A program made the translations under genes and the position numbers. 64,000 nucleotides of DNA from Hygrophila difformis (taxonomy: Eukaryota; Streptophyta; Magnoliopsida; Lamiales; Acanthaceae), in assembly GCA_030278955.1 (NCBI GenBank), contig JAOANR010000003.1, positions 35,110,054-35,174,053 of the forward strand. The letters run 5' to 3'. Below the pieces are notes generated by a model. That model saw only the letters and a list, made by a program, of their open reading frames with translations. It searched no databases and had not been told where the DNA came from. Each line of letters begins with the position of its first letter. Position 1 is the first letter of the stretch. Positions 35,888-47,145 of this stretch are shown piece by piece.

Positions 35888-36634
35888 TGAAACTTTTGAC
35901 AATTTCCTGCACGAGTATTTTCGAAATAATGAATCCCCGGTCTTGATTTTTATTTAATTGAAAATCATTTATGATTGCGGAGTTGGGATTAGGGATATAT
36001 TTATAGGTTGTCACGTTTTTATTACTCGTGTTAAGAAACTGTGGCCCGAAAGCGCACGGTGTCAAAAATTGCAGTAATTTATAGTAAGACCGGATCGTTC
36101 ACTGGAGGATGTGCGATAGAAGCAGGGCCCACGTCGTTTTACTAGATTTTCCATTCGTATTGCTCCAATTGGTTTGAAAAGTGATTAGCATCTACTATAT
36201 GAATTTAAACTAGAGTACGAAAGCACTTAAATCTATTCTACAAAGCACATAAGTCTATTCTAGAAAGCGGGTAAAGTTATTCTAAAAATGCGATAAATAC
36301 TATCTATGAAAGTAGTGAAAATTTACACTATGCTAGCTATGAAGCTGAATCACAATGTAGACAGAAGGGACAGGAGGAAAAGAATGAAATTTTGGACAAG
36401 ATTTAGATAAGGCAATATTAAACTTCCCTTTTTATACACAGATCTTTGTTCGGGATAGTCCTATCAGATAGCTAATTCTCATGCTCTCAGTACAGCGTTC
36501 CCTTTAACAGACAGGTACTTACAGTAAGAGTTTACATGTTCTTAAGACCGCAAATTCTAAGATATCACAGATTTGTAACTGCCCTGGCCTGGGTATGTTA
36601 CTTCATCTGTGGTGGACAAGCAACACCTGACAAA
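35888..36634 (-). mobile_element. Outer LARD LTR, fragment 1
   Basis: It begins TGAAACTTTTGACAA directly at the break in the copia protease and is a diverged relative of the LTRs of the inner LARD, in the same orientation. It stops at 36634, where the inner LARD is inserted, and resumes at 54308. Confidence 0.82.
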
Positions 36635-39452
36635 TGAAACTTTTGACAAGTTTCGTTAACCCGAGCTTTTTCTAAAATTATACCAGGTTAGATTTATTAA
36701 ATGAAAAGCGTTATGATTCACGGGAAAGGGTTTAGGGATATATCAAGATTATTAGTTTTTTTATTACTCAAGTGTGGTGCGTTGGTTTCAAATGGCGCTG
36801 TGGTCCTCTCTGTCATGAAATGTTGACAAATCTCATGGCATAGCCGGAATAGGTTGACCTTCAGCCTGTCACACTGAGGATCCCCGGCAGATATGCCATG
36901 ATACTTCTCATCAATTCTTGCCATAAGAGTTCCTGCCATGAAACTTTTTGACAGATTCCCACTACATGAGTATTTTCCAAAAAATCATGATCCTGGTTTA
37001 GGTTTTATTTAATGAAACCAATTTATGATGGCGGTGTTGTGATTAGGGATATATTTATAAGTAGTCATGTTTTTATTGCTCGTAGTTAAGAAACTGTGCT
37101 CCCGAAAGCGCACGGTGTCAAAAATTGCAGTAATTTATAGTAAGACCGGATCGTTCACTGGAGGATGTGCGATAGAAGCAGGGCCCACGCCATTTACTAA
37201 GATTTTCCACTCGGTTACTCGATTCAAGTGTGTGATTTGACTAACAACTACTTGACAGAATTTAAATCAGATTAAGAAAGCAATTAAAATAAAGCAGATA
37301 AAAGTATTCTAGAAAGCGAATTAAATTTAATCTAAGAAAGCAATAAAAGTAATCTAAGAAAGCGATTAAGATTATCTAAGAAAACAGATTTAAATTATGA
37401 CAGAAGGGACAGGAAGAAAAGGATAAAGATTGGACAAGATTCAGATGAAACACAATTAAACTTCCATTTTTGTTACACAGTTAGTTTGGGATAATCCTTT
37501 CAGTTAGCTAACTCTCATGCTCTCTATACCATGTTCCCTTTAACAGACAGGTACTTACAGTAAGAGTTTACATGCTCTTAAGACAATAAATTCTAAGATA
37601 CCACAGATGCATAACTACCCTTGCAATGGTATGTTATTTATCTGTGGTGGATAAGCAACACCTGACAAATCATTAGTTGAAATGTCAAATACCGCTATCA
37701 TTCCCCCATGTCACGCCCAAAAATTCTAATTAAGCCCTGAACTATCCCTTAACTCTCAGTCCTAGTAGCAGTTACACAACTCTCAATACAACCGAGTGAC
37801 CTCTAAAGAAAGCAATTAAAAGAAAGCGATAAAGAAAGCATTTAAAATCCTATCACTCGGAAGTTTTAAAAGTCTGACCCTGGTAGTAAGGGAAAGCCCC
37901 CAGTCAGGATGACCGGGTGTGGATCAAGAATTCCCTATTCTCGGTGAACCGCTCGCAGTGTTCACTTCTCGTCGGGTGGTTATGAGATACAAACTAATGA
38001 AACGAAATAATGAAATTAGTTCGTTCCGGATGCACTCACTCAGGACTCAAAAATAGGCTTTGGCAGAAGAAGATAGTGATTGAAAGAATACTCAACCCTA
38101 CCTTAGAAAATAACCAAGGCCCGAATGTTGTTCCTCTAGTATTATCTGTCACACCTTATCAGAATCCAAGTGGACTCTGTCCCAGTGCAATATTTAATAC
38201 AAGATTTCCAACAAACAACAATTTTGGAAAATAATAAATCATGAAAATCATTCCCTATCAGGTACTAGACTCTCAATAAGAACACAGACCCTTTCAGTCT
38301 AGGTGAGACCTAATCGCTGACTCTGCTTCTAATTTCCCAAAATCAACCCCCAGTCGGATATGAATTAGTCATAACTGTCGAATTTATCCCTTACTCAGAT
38401 CCGGATTTTATAAAGGAATTTTTGTTGGAAATTTATTATGAAACATCTGATTTAAATCAAGACTTCTATGTCCAAGGGAAGGATCCCAAAATAATATCGA
38501 CCACAATATCTACATAATAGTATCATGCATAAATTTATAGAGAAGTGTAAAATTAAATAACCCAAAATATAAGGTGGGTTTAGACAGAAGTTGACACACA
38601 GAGATGAAATAGCCGGGGATGAGAAGAATTTATTTGGCTAAAAAGATGACAAAAATAATCAGGATGATCCGGACTGCAAACATCTGCTATCCAGGTCCTG
38701 ATCATTTCAGGTGGGATGACTTTTAGACAGTGGAATGCCTCAAATGACAGTTGCCGCCGTCATCTCAGATTCCATTGTCTGTGAATTTGGATAAAAAACC
38801 ACATGTTCTATTACTGCAATAATGATTAGATGACATTGGCATATATCATCTAATATTACTACAGCTCCAGATTCAGGTTTGAAATTAAAGTAAGAAAAGA
38901 AAACTGTATCCGGATGGGAGTCAGCTGAGCAGCTATTATAATCCCGGAGGGATGAACCGCCAAGGCTTCCACCGACCACTGTCTGAACCATGCAAAATAT
39001 CAACTAGTAATTAATATACAGATCATGAGCTAGTTATCCGTGTGGGAATACCCGCCAACATTAATCTGATATATTCCTTATTAGCTGTTTCACACATCAC
39101 GGAAAAGACAAAATAAAATAAAATAAAAGAAAATATTTTTGGGTCATCTTGCATGAGAGACATTGGTTTCTCATGCAAGGATATGGAACTAAATCCATAA
39201 TTACTCTTCATGTCTAAATAATCGCTCATTCCATAATTAATTAATTAATTAACTACAGTCCGGATTATATGCTTAGATCATTAGAGTTTAATCATTTGTA
39301 GAAGAATCTTTTAATAGGGAATTGAACAAAGTTCTTTATATCGAATTAATCATGGGTTGAGATCATTGGATTTCAACCTCAAAATATCAATACAAAGGTT
39401 CAATTAATTAATGGATTGAGATGAAGAATGAGAATTTGGCACAAGGTGCCAC

Positions 39453-39925
39453 CTTGTCGCGATGCAGAGTTTGTGTCGCGGAGCGTGGCTCCGCGACAGA
39501 GGTTTCGCGACAAAGGGTGGGAAATAAAAGAAATGGGATTTTGAAAGTTTAGGGTTTGTTTTGTCGCTAAGTAAAGAAAATTTTGTCGCGGAACGTGGTT
39601 CCGCGACAAGGGCATAGCGACAAAAAGGTTGAAAATTTGACAAGGCATAATTCTTGTCGCGGAACAAGAGGTTTTGGCGCGGAACGTGGTTCCGCGACAA
39701 GGTTGCTTCGCGACAAAGCCCTTCCAGAATAGAATCACAAGTATTTGGTTCCTTGGTCGCTAATCAAGATTTTGTCGCGGAACGTGGTTCCGCGCCAAGG
39801 GATGTTTCGCGACCAAGGGTTGGGAAATAATGGTCAACAAATGTTCTTTGGCACCTTTGTCGCCAAAGCATCATTTTGTCGCGGAACGTGGTTCCGCGAC
39901 AAGGGTTATTCCGCGACAAAGGTGT
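39453..39925. repeat. Cluster of GC-rich palindromes in LTR (downstream of promoter)
   Basis: Repeated units have arms such as TTGTCGCGGAAC and its reverse complement around a constant GTG. Examples are 39474-39498 (arm with GGAGC/GCTCC), 39583-39609 and about 39876-39903 (GGAAC/GTTCC), with variants ending CCGCGCCAA near 39772-39801. Single half-sites (TTCCGCGACAAAGG, TTTCGCGACAAAGG) lie between. The same cluster is in the other LTR at about 52586-53061. Confidence 0.93.
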
Positions 39926-40545
39926 GTCCAGGACACATGTCAGAAAAGTAAAGTGGAACAGTGGCATGCATTAGGTGTGATCTCACCCATTTCAGATTCA
40001 AAAGCTAAACTAAGCTCAAAATAACAAAACAGAATTTGAATCTAGCTAGAACATGCTTGAACAAAATAGAAATAAAGCAAACTTAAAACTTAAGAAACCC
40101 TAATCTAAGCTTGATCATCCATAAGCATGCAACATTATCCCAAGAAAAAGTCACTAAGCAGTGACATTAAAATGCAAAAACGAGGGTCAAATGACCCAAG
40201 GAAAATGAAAACAGTAAGATCCATGGGGTGTGAGACCCATTTCATGATTTTGGGACACAAATGGAGAATGTTTTCCCATATTATTAAACGGTGTTGTTCA
40301 TACTCATGGTTTGAGTACCACAAACCCTTAAACAAAAGTTTAGAACAAGAAGTAGAGTGTAAAACTGGCTATCTAACCAAAAGTGCAAAAAACTACATCT
40401 AACTAGTGCATGAATTAAATAATACAAGAAAAATCTAACTAAACTACCCTAAACTAAACTAAACTACTGAACTCCCCAACTTGTCTTCAAGAAGGTGTAG
40501 TTTTTCTAAAATTCTTCCAACCTTTAGCTCAAAGGAAACACCTCA

Positions 40546-40594
40546 TATTTATAGAGGGGAAACCCTAAGCTCATGGGCCTTGATTTGAGCCCAT
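40546..40594 (-). promoter_or_regulatory. LARD LTR promoter (3' LTR copy)
   Basis: Minus-strand TATAAATA (40553-40546) has a telo-box AAACCCTAA (plus-strand 40560-40568) and two site II-type GGCCCA/GGGCC motifs (40574-40594) just upstream. Telo-box plus site II is a common pair in promoters of plant housekeeping genes. U3 would thus be about 620 bp. The functional 5' LTR copy is at about 53680-53728. Confidence 0.65.
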
Positions 40595-40646
40595 TGTGTC
40601 TCAAGACATCACACACATCACAGCTTTGTCTCGGAGCACCAAGTTT

Positions 40647-40881
40647 GGTCGCGGAACACACTGCATGTGGCAAAGCTTCTCGACTGGGTCTTGTGTCTCT
40701 AAAAATGTATCTTGGTCGCGGAATGGACCTTTGTCGCGGAACAGGGCATCGCGACAAAGGTATCGCGCCAGAGGACTTTGGCTGGTCTCTTCTTCATCTG
40801 GGCCACTTAGTCGCGGAACCCCTCCTTTGTCGCGGAACACTGCATCGCGCCAAGGGCTTCCGCGACAAAGGTCTTCCTGGG
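40647..40881. repeat. Half-site cluster of the GTCGCGGAAC palindrome in U3
   Basis: Several GTCGCGGAAC half-sites and inverted partners (TTCCGCGACAAAGG, CATCGCGACAAAGG, GGCATCGCG) lie directly upstream of the LTR promoter on the transcribed strand. The second LTR copy is at about 53781-54005. Confidence 0.85.
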
Positions 40882-41174
40882 CCTGCTGGGTTTGGCCAGA
40901 TGGGCCGAAAATATTCTTTTTGTGGGCTTTTCTCTCTTTTTCCCATCTTTTTCATTCCTTTTCTTTTTCTCATGTTTTTGGATTTTTCTAACATAAATAT
41001 GTAATAAAATTACATATTTATGCCTTTTTCACACCAGCTTATTATTTTTACAATTATGCATAAATTAGTCCAATTCGGCTGCTTTCTTACTTAACGTAAG
41101 ACCGGAATGCGATCAAATGCCCGTTTAAGACACGGAAATGGATTGAAAATAATGGTCATTTTTTGCCATTATCA

Positions 41175-42764
41175 ACATCCTCACATTTAATACTGATCGT
41201 CCCCGAGCAGTCAGAGTCAATGTTCGTAAGAACACGGACTCTACATATTCAATTCATTTTCGTGGCTTCATAAATCACATCCTTTTTGGATTGGGATAAG
41301 ACAATCAAAAATTACAAGTATTGAATTCCCTTGATTGCAGTGTTTAATGAAATGATACTTGCTCACTACATCGGGCCTACAAATCAAACATTATTATCAA
41401 TCCTTCATGAATATCATGTTTGAAAGATGCAAAGATTAAAAATTAGAATTAAGGTATGACATGAATATTCTTAATGAAACAGAGCCTCACTTATAAGAGA
41501 ATCGGAAAGATCACTCACTCTCAATTGGGGTTTAATCATGAACGCTCAAAATCAAATTTAATTAAATTCTCCCATATGCTTGCAATCAGACCAACTCGCC
41601 ACCGGCTCATTTCTTCAAATCGAGATCACGAGGTCTTATTTGAGGGTTATAACGGGGCATACGGTTGTAACAGGTAGGAAAGGGAAATTATTGGCTAGAA
41701 GTGGCAAAGATTTATTCTATCATAACTTGGCATTTTTATCTGAAAATTTATGGTCATCAATATTATTTCTTTTCTTTCTTTTGCTTTTCTTTCCGTATTG
41801 CATGACATTAGACTATGTCTAATTTGCTTTGTCATTTGCAATTTATTGATGTTGAATGAAATTCAACTTCTTCTTCTCCCCCCCCCCCCTTTTTTTTTTT
41901 TTTTTTTTTGAATCGGTTTATTGAATACCGATTTGACGAAATCATGATCATAAATTTAATGCCTTGATAAAATTCATCCTTGCACACTTGGATTTGATTT
42001 TCTTGGTCTTTTTAGAAGGCTAGGAATAATATAGAGGGCTTCAAAGAAAAATTAGGCTTATAGGCTCAAGTTGGTTAATCCTAAAGGGAAATATTTTTGG
42101 GTTTGGATTTCATACGAAGGCCAAAAATTTGGGTTTTCTAGGTGCCTCGATCATATGCTCGATTTTTGGAATATGGCATGGTCTTGAATCGGTCCCAATT
42201 GCAAGTTCTAGTTTCCTTTAATCAAAATGATTCACACATCAAAGAAAATGAATGAGTAAAAGTGACTCATGGCTCAAATCTCGCAGGGTTGGGTTAATTC
42301 ATGTCATACAATATTCTCAAATTTAATCCAAGCTTAATTCTAACAATTTATTCAATCAAAATCTCTAACATGCAGATTTATTACCCAATAAGCTGATCGC
42401 ATCATTAAATTTTTATAGCTCAAAACCTCAGGATTTCATGTTATGCATGTTCTCAATTATATTATCCCAATTTAAAAGTTTGAAAATTTTATCACCAGCC
42501 TAAATTCAACATGTGAATTTAGAGCAATTTTATGCATACTTTTGCTGGTTATTTAATTGAAAGCAGTAAAGAGGCACTGCTGACATACTGAGTATGTCAA
42601 CAGCATATTTTTGGCCTGACAGTCACTTATTCATCTTGGACTGTCAGACATCTTTTTAGAAATAAAAGAACCAAATAAAAACAAAGATTGTTGTTGGGGC
42701 TGCAAAATCCCAATCTGAAAGCAGTAATTATATCAATTACAAGAGATTTCATTTGCAATCAAAT
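41175..42764 (-). other. LARD internal 3' region, no gene seen
   Basis: This is non-coding DNA between the long frame and the 3' LTR. The minus-strand sequence just before the LTR, AAATGTGAGGATGT, is purine-rich and is the likely polypurine tract. A C12T20 homopolymer run lies at 41878-41909. Confidence 0.6.
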
Positions 42765-44846
42765 CTATCTTGCATGGATGAATTGAAATTCTCTCATATG
42801 ATATTTACAATTAAGCTCAGAAATGATGGAGTAAGGGATCGCCATCTTTCTTCTCGTCTGATTTCTTGGAGGAGCCAGCTTCATCAGGGATCTTCTTAAG
42901 TAAGGTTTGCAGGATCTGATTTTGACTATCAGAGATTCCACCATTTTTCGATTCTTCTCTTCTTTTTCTAGCATCATCATTCTGAATTCCTCGTCTCTCC
43001 TTTCCTTCTCCAACTTCTCCTTCCGTTTCTCTTCCTTTTCTCTCCTACGCTCTTCGCGTTCCTCTTCTCTCTCCCTCCTTCGCTCCTCACGCTCCTCTTC
43101 TGCCCTTTTCTGCTGTCCCTCTTGGCTTGCCAAGATTACATCAGTCATGGATTTCATTCCCTCGAGCATAGACTGACTCATTCTGCTCACCATTTCAATC
43201 GTTTGGGAATCAGCAGGGAACTGAGATACGTTCTGGCTTTGAGGAGGCATCTGAGGTTGAGGTTGAGTCGGAGGTGGAATCGGAATCTCAGTCCGTTCTT
43301 GGTCCGCAGGAGGCTCCTCTTGAACATTCGAAGGTCCTGCATCAGCACAGGTGTTCTGTGTTCCCTTCTTTGTCTTGGGCTGCCTCTTTCGTTTTCTTGA
43401 TGCCTGCTCACCCGATATGAAAGAGGATTGAGCGTCTGAATCTCCTCTGACGGACAGTTGGGGAAGAGAGTATCTGATACTCTCACACAGGGGGAGTCTC
43501 GGCACATTGATGGATGGGTTCACTTTCACCACTGTGTCACCCTCGAAAGCGCTCAGATCAACCCCCTGAGCTATGCAGATTCTCCTAATCAGATTCGGAT
43601 AGCACAGCACCTGTCTATCCTTTATCCGGGTTATCATCACCTCGAATACATGCCTCCCTACATTAAGTTTTGCTCCGCTCCACATTCTTGCAAATCCCAT
43701 TAGCACATTTCCAGATGTGGTGTGCGGATGCGAGTTGGGCCGGATCTTGGACATGTAGAACTCATAAGTTGGCATGAACTGTATCCGCAGCCATTTTGCA
43801 TTGAATGTGTGTCCAGGGGCGGTCACGCTTGTCATGCTGTTAGCCAATGTTGCATACTTCGCATATTCAGTCGTTTTGGCTCTCTTTGTCATGATCTCCC
43901 CAGGGGGGAATTCGCTTTGGATATCTGGAGTCCCGAAGAACTGATTCAGCCAATCAGGTGCAATGTTTATCACTTGTCCCCGGATCCATGTTGTTCTGGC
44001 AGCTTCATCGATGTTGCAGAAGAACTCCTTTGTTAGCTCCACGAAGCCATCTTCGTCATGATGCAGCATGAAGTTACCCCACTCTTGATTTCTGTAGAAA
44101 GTCTCAACAGTGGGGTGTGACAACGCATCGGGTCTGAACCCTTTATCTGGCACTATCATCTTCTGCAACTTCTTATACTTCTCTGCATTCTCTTTGTTGC
44201 CATTGAACTTGATCTGAACCTGCTCTTCACTCAGCTTTTTCTTCCCATATTCCTTTGAAACGCCCATTCTTTGCCTTACAGTGTTTTCAGTCCAAAACTC
44301 GACTGGTCGAATGGATCCGACGGACTCGTCGTCGCTCGTGTGCCAGTCTGTTTGATCGTCTCCCTCCTGTGGCTGGTCATCCCTTGGTTCAGCCTCATCT
44401 CCCCTCTGACTTGGCTCTCGCTCTCCATGAGCTGTTTCATCTCCGACTTCCTCCTCTACCTGTTTAATTACATTTTTCATTGTATTGAGTTCACAATTTA
44501 CAGGCAAAGAAGATGTAGTTACATGAAAATTACGGTCATCAACATCAGTTGATACCTCCTCCTCCTCCCTAATTCTTGCAGCTCGTCCAACTGGACGTTG
44601 GAAAATAGGCGCCATTTGGTCCATGAATTCTTGCTCCTCCTGCTGAGCTTCTTCTTCCGAATCATTCCCATCTGCAGCTTCAGTCAAAATTCCTTGAACC
44701 TTTTCTTTAAGCGCAGAGGTCATGAGATGGTCGTCTGGCTGCTTTTCCAAGGTTTTGGCCAGTGCCACCGGATCTATGGAATCTTGCGGTCCTTCTGACT
44801 GTTCAGGTTGGTGCGACGGGCCTCCTTGAGTGATGAATTCTTCAAT
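42765..44846 (-). CDS. LARD protein, C-terminal part (putative plant transposon protein domain)
   Basis: A 667-codon frame from ATG 44768 to TAG 42765; the same frame is open back to the TGA at 44847. Its centre (roughly residues 180-410 counted from 44768, around FYRNQEWGNFMLHHDEDGF, WIRGQVINIAPDWLNQFFGT and YPNLIRRICIAQGVDLS) resembles the putative plant transposon protein family common in Athila-related elements. The acidic N-terminal part precedes it. A Pro/Gln-rich linker follows, then a highly charged coiled coil (EEREERRREKEEKRKEKLEK). No enzyme motif is visible. It is in frame with 45060-47145 and separated from it by two TGA codons, so it is probably the end of one long protein. Confidence 0.75.
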   Translation of the reverse strand: MEEFITQGGPSHQPEQSEGPQDSIDPVALAKTLEKQPDDHLMTSALKEKVQGILTEAADGNDSEEEAQQEEQEFMDQMAPIFQRPVGRAARIREEEEVSTDVDDRNFHVTTSSLPVNCELNTMKNVIKQVEEEVGDETAHGEREPSQRGDEAEPRDDQPQEGDDQTDWHTSDDESVGSIRPVEFWTENTVRQRMGVSKEYGKKKLSEEQVQIKFNGNKENAEKYKKLQKMIVPDKGFRPDALSHPTVETFYRNQEWGNFMLHHDEDGFVELTKEFFCNIDEAARTTWIRGQVINIAPDWLNQFFGTPDIQSEFPPGEIMTKRAKTTEYAKYATLANSMTSVTAPGHTFNAKWLRIQFMPTYEFYMSKIRPNSHPHTTSGNVLMGFARMWSGAKLNVGRHVFEVMITRIKDRQVLCYPNLIRRICIAQGVDLSAFEGDTVVKVNPSINVPRLPLCESIRYSLPQLSVRGDSDAQSSFISGEQASRKRKRQPKTKKGTQNTCADAGPSNVQEEPPADQERTEIPIPPPTQPQPQMPPQSQNVSQFPADSQTIEMVSRMSQSMLEGMKSMTDVILASQEGQQKRAEEEREERRREREEEREERRREKEEKRKEKLEKERRDEEFRMMMLEKEEKNRKMVESLIVKIRSCKPYLRRSLMKLAPPRNQTRRKMAIPYSIISELNCKYHMREFQFIHAR

Positions 44847-45062
44847 TCAGGCTGTGCCCACGAGAGGATCAATCACTTGACCCACTTTTGTCTGATATTT
44901 GATTTGATGTGGCTTTTCTCCAGCATCAATTCTTGTTTCGATCTGTTCGTTAAGCCTTTTCCTTATATCCCCTCGGATAGTCTCAGCATCATGTGCAGTG
45001 GGGCCAGTCCATGCAGGAGGTTGTTCTTCTTTGCTTTTCAAACCACGCCCCTGCACTTCTCA
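44847..45062 (-). CDS. Middle part of the LARD frame, bounded by two TGA codons
   Basis: A 70-codon stretch (QGRGLKSKEEQPPAWTGPTA onwards) lies in the same frame as both neighbours. It is bounded by TGA at 45062-45060 and TGA at 44849-44847. Both could come from CGA by C-to-T change. Alternatively an intron may remove the stretch. Composition and charge continue those of the neighbours. Confidence 0.6.
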
Positions 45063-47145
45063 AGTGATCTTCAGTTCGAAATCTTCCTCATCACCCCGCT
45101 CAACCTCTGCAGATTTTCTGCTTTCCAGCTCAGCCTGCATCTTTCTGGCAGTTTCTTCATCCCTGGTCTGCTGGATATTCTTTCTAATCTGCTCTTCCTC
45201 TGCAGCTTTCTTTTCCATTTCCAGGCGTTCTTCCTCAGTCAATTTCTCTACTCCCGAACCACCTGTTACTTGATCCAGCAAACCAGCTAATGCAAGCTCT
45301 TCATTGTGCATCTTCATGGCTAGCTCAGCATCGGATATCACCTGGTGCTTCTTTTTCGGGGGTGGCGGCGGCATCGGCTTTTTACCTCTGTCCTTGGGAT
45401 CTGTGGGCTCTACCACTTTCCTGACAGTTGGCTCAGGTTCCTTGATCTCCACTTTCTTTTCCGGAGCTCTTGCTGGCTTATCCTTGTCAGCGGACTTTAT
45501 CAACCTTCTCCTCGTTCCCGGTTGAGGTGCTGGCTGATGACCTTCAGATGTAACAACAGTAGTGGAGGTTTTCTCGGGCTGTATGGGTGCCTTAGTGGTG
45601 GCAGGTGCTACAGCAGATGTTGTCATTTCAGTCTGAGCTGGCTGTACTGGAGTCCGGACTGCTTCTTGCTGCACCACTGGCTCGGATGTAGCAACTTTTT
45701 GTACTTCAGTCTGCCCTCTTGGTGGTAATGCCGAAGCTTGTACTGCTGGCTGGGTAGGCTGTGGGTTGGCCTCAGGAGGAGTGGAGAAGTATGCATCAAT
45801 CTCAGCGTCAGGATCCTCTTCCCTGTTCGGTTCACCCTCGTAGCCTAGTTGCTTCTCGGCGCGCTGCAAATAATCCTCAATAAAACTCCTTTGAGTGATT
45901 CTCCTCAGTTGGTCCTCCCAGTCCTTCTTGATCTTGGAGCAGAACTTACTCCGAACATTGTTGTTGTAGTGCAAGACCTTCTTTCCATTAGCAGTACTAT
46001 TACAGTATTCAAGTGCAAACTTGTCCATTTCCATGATCAATTCCCAATAGGAGTCCCTGTACTGATCTATCATGCCCCCTACCAGATCCTTTTGAATCCC
46101 TTCCAGGTAGGACATGTCTTCTGCCGAATCGTACGTGAGATACACCCCAGCCTCAGCTTTTGATAGCAAATTGAACTGCCTTTCATTTTTCCTTTTGGGT
46201 TTCCAGCCACCTTTGCGTATATCCACTTGTAGCTGATCCCTTAATACTGCTATGTGCTGGGGAAATTCATCATCTTTGTTCGTTCTGTACCGTCCATACC
46301 TTCTGTGTGTGAAGATGGTTTCAAGTACCTCATCTGCAGGTAGTACTACTCCTTCTTCCAGAAAGGACTCAGTGATACTTGGATTGCCTTTTCCCCAGAC
46401 GGTAGTCAAGTCGTCCCATTGTTCGCGTGCATCCTTGATCATCTTCCTCATTGTGTTCAACAGTGAGGTGTTGCGGCTTTGTTCAAATTTCTCAGCATTT
46501 TTGAGGCGTTTGTACAGGTTGAAGGTCAGCTCTCGATGCCTGGCCCGAGCTAGATCTGTAATCCACCTTTGCTCCACTGGTCCTTTTGCTTCAAACAGAT
46601 ACGGATTCCACTTAAATGGAAATGCTTCATACATCATGATGGCCCCACTGTTGATAACCCTACTTAGATCCATATGTTTGTGTTCGAAGGCCATCCGAAC
46701 TTGAGGATCTACGATCTGGTTAGGGATGATGATGTCAAAGTCAGCTATATTTGGATCTTTTGTTCCCTTTTCCACATGCCGATTCCACACAGCCCTGTGC
46801 TCTCTGAATCTCAATTGGATGCGCTCATGATGGACTTCAGGAGTTGTCTTTTCGTCTTGAGGGGCATACCCCATCATCCTTATCCAAAACTTCTTCAGGA
46901 AGTGATAGTAGTCCCTTTCTATCGATGCAGCGACTATCGACCTTTCCTCTGGAGGGATATGCACGTCCCATCCCGGAGAAAGTTTCAATTTTTCGTCCGT
47001 AGTGTGGTCCAGAGGCACCTTATAAACTGATTTGATGGCATCTCTTGCGTCCTTAATTTCTGTTCGATCAATTGAGGCCTGGTTGCCAGCAGCCTCATAT
47101 GTGCAGTCAGGCAATCCGATGCCTGAGTGCACTACCAATGCATTC
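45060..47145 (-). CDS. LARD protein, N-terminal part, exon 2
   Basis: The longest open frame here (704 codons if read from ATG 47174). The sequence at 47146-47165 reads TTTAACCTTTTTCAG, an excellent acceptor, so the real exon probably starts at 47145 and joins exon 1 at 48609 in frame. The N-terminal 450 residues are globular with motifs such as LSPGWDVHIPPEERSIVAAS and MMYEAFPFKWNPYLF that I do not recognise in any gag or pol family. A Pro/Thr-rich linker follows (about 470-620), then a charged Ala/Glu-rich helix. It ends at TGA 45060. Function is unknown; a structural role replacing gag is possible but not shown. Confidence 0.7.

Larger units (their letters stand above)
36635..41174 (-). 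repeat. Inner LARD 3' LTR
   Basis: On the plus strand it starts TGAAACTTTTGACAAG and ends CATTATCA. It contains two palindrome clusters (39453-39925 and 40647-40881) and the LTR promoter at 40546-40594. Its first 304 bp (36635-36938) are a diverged repeat of the next part, which again opens TGAAACTTTTTGACAG at 36939. No protein is encoded. Confidence 0.95.

Noticed and set aside
39453..39925. Regular repeats that could be read as a CRISPR-like array
   Set aside because: The units are palindromes with irregular spacing inside a plant LTR, and the spacers are not of constant length.
36718..41004. Small frames repeated identically in both LARD LTRs
   Set aside because: They occur twice only because the LTR is duplicated. 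None shows homology, and several read through the palindromes.
44847..45062. TGA codons as selenocysteine or programmed readthrough
   Set aside because: Land plants lack selenocysteine insertion, and neither TGA is followed by a known readthrough context such as CUA or CAAUUA. Kept only as an alternative in the findings.
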